A stretch of DNA of 8,104 nt, taken from positions 1 through 8,104 of the forward strand of contig DAIDJC010000154.1 of the NCBI GenBank assembly GCA_027451565.1, given 5' to 3'. Under the pieces are notes generated by a model. It was not told the origin of the DNA and did no database searches. It saw nothing but the letters and a program-made list of their open reading frames with translations. Origin of the DNA: Limisphaerales bacterium (GTDB lineage Bacteria; Verrucomicrobiota; Verrucomicrobiia; Limisphaerales; UBA11358). Below, one piece after another: positions 6,886 to 8,104 of the stretch. Numbering within the stretch: the first letter of the stretch is position 1; each line of letters starts with the position of its first letter. A program made the translations under genes and the position numbers.

Positions 6886-7637
6886 GATGCGGATTGGGTC
6901 TCAAAGCCGATGATTTCCAGGAAAGCCTGCTCAAGATTGGCGTGGCGGGGCTGGCGGATTTCAGAAATGGGGCCCACCACTTTCAGTTCACCCTGATGAA
7001 TGATGCCCACCCGGTCACAAACCGTCTCCACTTCTCCGAGTTCGTGGGAGGAAAAAAAGACCGTCTTTCCCTCGCCTTTGAGGCGTTGAATGATTTGACG
7101 CACTTTCATGCGACCCAACGGATCAAGCCCGCTGGTGGGTTCATCCAGAACCAGAAGGTCTGGATTGTTGATCAAAGCCTGGGCCAGGCCAGCGCGTTGT
7201 TGCATTCCCTTGGAATAGGTGCGAATTGGGCGTTTTCGAGCATGTTCCAATTCCACCAGTTTCAAAAGCTCGTCAATCCGGCGATCCGCCTCCAACCGGC
7301 TCAGGTCAAAAAGCGTGGAATAAAAGCGCAACAATTCTTCCGCGCTCAAAAACTTGTAATAGTAGGTAAGCTCAGGAAGGTAACCGATCCTCTGGCGGGC
7401 GATGGGTTGGCGGACATCAATGCCAAAAAGACTGGCAGCGCCGCTGGTGGGCTGAACGAACCCCAAAAGGACATTCATCGTGGTGGTTTTGCCCGCGCCA
7501 TTTGGCCCCAAATAGCCAAACACCTCCCCGGCATTCACCTCGAGGTTTAAACCCCGCAAAGCAACCTTGGTGCCTTGGGCCGCTTCGCGACTGCGGAATT
7601 CCACCCGTAAATTTTCTGCTTTCAATATGGCAGCCAT
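6882..7637 (-). CDS. ABC transporter ATP-binding protein
   Basis: This 251-residue cytosolic ATPase should power the ABC-2 permease encoded directly downstream. All nucleotide-binding motifs are present: Walker A GPNGAGKTT (44-52), a YSKGMQQR signature (141-148, the variant usual in this subfamily in place of LSGGQ), Walker B LLVLDEP (161-167), D-loop SGLD, and the switch His197 in SSHEL. The Q-loop position reads GYLPEL, with Glu89 in place of Gln, which is common in export-type CcmA/NosF-like ATPases. The C-terminal part (LEQAFLEII) is the usual short tail. Length is normal for a single-domain ATPase. It is the first gene of the three-gene operon, and its stop overlaps the permease start. 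The ATG at 7637 is in a good position although no Shine-Dalgarno sequence is seen. The substrate is unknown. Confidence 0.95.
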   Translation of the reverse strand: MAAILKAENLRVEFRSREAAQGTKVALRGLNLEVNAGEVFGYLGPNGAGKTTTMNVLLGFVQPTSGAASLFGIDVRQPIARQRIGYLPELTYYYKFLSAEELLRFYSTLFDLSRLEADRRIDELLKLVELEHARKRPIRTYSKGMQQRAGLAQALINNPDLLVLDEPTSGLDPLGRMKVRQIIQRLKGEGKTVFFSSHELGEVETVCDRVGIIHQGELKVVGPISEIRQPRHANLEQAFLEIIGFETQSAS

Positions 7638-7718
7638 GTGTCAGTAGCGATTTCACAATCCAACGCCATCATTATTCAGCCAGAAATATGCCAGAAAATG
7701 AAATTAAATTTAAAAGAA
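7638..7718 (-). promoter_or_regulatory. Probable promoter region of the ABC operon
   Basis: The 81-base AT-rich gap lies between the TPR gene end and the ATPase start. On the minus strand AATAAT (7676-7671) matches the -10 consensus at five of six positions and would place a transcript start about 25-30 bases before the ATG. No good -35 box lies at normal spacing. Instead, two copies of TTTCTGGC (minus strand; 7697-7690 and 7686-7679) occur exactly 11 bases apart, about one helical turn, and could be an activator site. The palindrome TTAAATTTAA is at 7704-7713. Confidence 0.3.
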
Positions 7719-8104
7719 CTATTGGTCAAACGACTCCCGCCAAGGCTGATGGTCTTGAAATGATTTCATTTTTTTTTGCAACAAAACCAAATCCGCACTG
7801 TCCTGTTTTTCCTGGCTCAGAGTTATGGCCAAGCGCTCGTTTTGGATGGATTCATTGAATTTTCCGGACTCTGCCTGTGCCATGGCCAGCGCATCCAAGG
7901 CCGCCGCAGCTTTTCCACCGGTTTCCTGGACTGCCGCGCCAGCCAGCATTTCCGCCGCTTTACCATCCCTTAGTTTGGAATCCTCGCTGGATGCCAACAC
8001 CGAAGCATAAAATATAAGGATCTCCACATCGGCAGGATCCATGGTCGCAGCCTTTTTGAGTTCGGACAACGCAGCGGGATCATTACCTTGTTTCAAATAA
8101 AGGC
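7719..8104 (-). CDS. Tetratricopeptide-repeat protein, C-terminal part only
   Basis: The frame is open from the right edge to a TAG at 7719-7721, giving 127 complete codons of the C-terminus of a larger protein. An in-frame TTG at 8096 is not a convincing start because LYLKQGNDPAALSELKKAAT, which crosses it, is already a TPR helix pair. A second repeat covers about 46-93: RDGKAAEMLAGAAV, then TGGKAAAALDALAMAQAESG, then KFNESIQNERLAITL. The closing LLQKKMKSFQDHQPWRESF resembles the end seen in many TPR proteins, including TPR/O-GlcNAc-transferase-like and membrane glycosyltransferase-TPR proteins (LxLYRAGRPYRE pattern). TPR repeats bind protein partners; what the missing N-terminal part does cannot be told. 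The gene ends 81 bases before the ABC operon on the same strand, so co-transcription is possible. Confidence 0.8.
   Translation of the reverse strand, partial: LYLKQGNDPAALSELKKAATMDPADVEILIFYASVLASSEDSKLRDGKAAEMLAGAAVQETGGKAAAALDALAMAQAESGKFNESIQNERLAITLSQEKQDSADLVLLQKKMKSFQDHQPWRESFDQ

Noticed and set aside
6109..7637. Assignment of the ABC pair as NosFY (nitrous oxide reductase assembly)
   Set aside because: The family resemblance is general to ABC-2 exporters; no nosZ, nosD or nosL gene is present in the window.

Overview
This window looks like chromosomal DNA from a free-living, respiring Gram-negative bacterium. The best guess is Verrucomicrobiota or a nearby PVC lineage, but this is inference only. 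Supporting points are roughly balanced base composition, almost no Shine-Dalgarno sequences at the visible starts, a secreted family-2 glycoside hydrolase, a large multiheme cytochrome, an ABC ATPase/permease/TPR-protein operon, and a TPR protein with a C-terminal signature common in such genomes. No phage, transposon, CRISPR, tRNA or rRNA is visible. Every gene lies on the minus strand except one.

Layout from left to right. Bases 1-572 (minus) hold the first 190 codons of a secreted GH2-type beta-galactosidase-like protein that runs off the left edge. After a divergent gap, 717-1748 (plus) encodes a long-form LOG/TIGR00730 Rossmann-fold protein. A convergent gap of about 200 bases with two hairpins follows. 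Next, 1950-3632 (minus) encodes a membrane-anchored c-type cytochrome with nine CXXCH motifs: one class-I-like domain plus an eight-heme module. Then 3889-4953 (minus) encodes a lipoprotein methionine sulfoxide reductase with MsrB ahead of MsrA.

On the right, 5216-7637 (minus) is a tight three-gene operon read from right to left: ABC ATPase, ABC-2 permease (4-base overlap) and a membrane-anchored TPR-like protein (2-base gap). The last feature, 7719-8104 (minus), is the C-terminal end of another TPR protein that enters from the right edge.

How the genes might work together: the cytochrome and the Msr lipoprotein both act outside the cytoplasmic membrane, one in electron transfer and the other in repair of oxidised methionine. 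They are separate transcription candidates and nothing proves a link. The ABC-TPR operon is the only clear functional unit; its substrate is unknown. I see no convincing new defence or mobile system. The points most worth a second look are the nine-heme fusion, the ABC-TPR operon, and a short open stretch after the Msr stop codon that resembles an enoyl-CoA hydratase tail.
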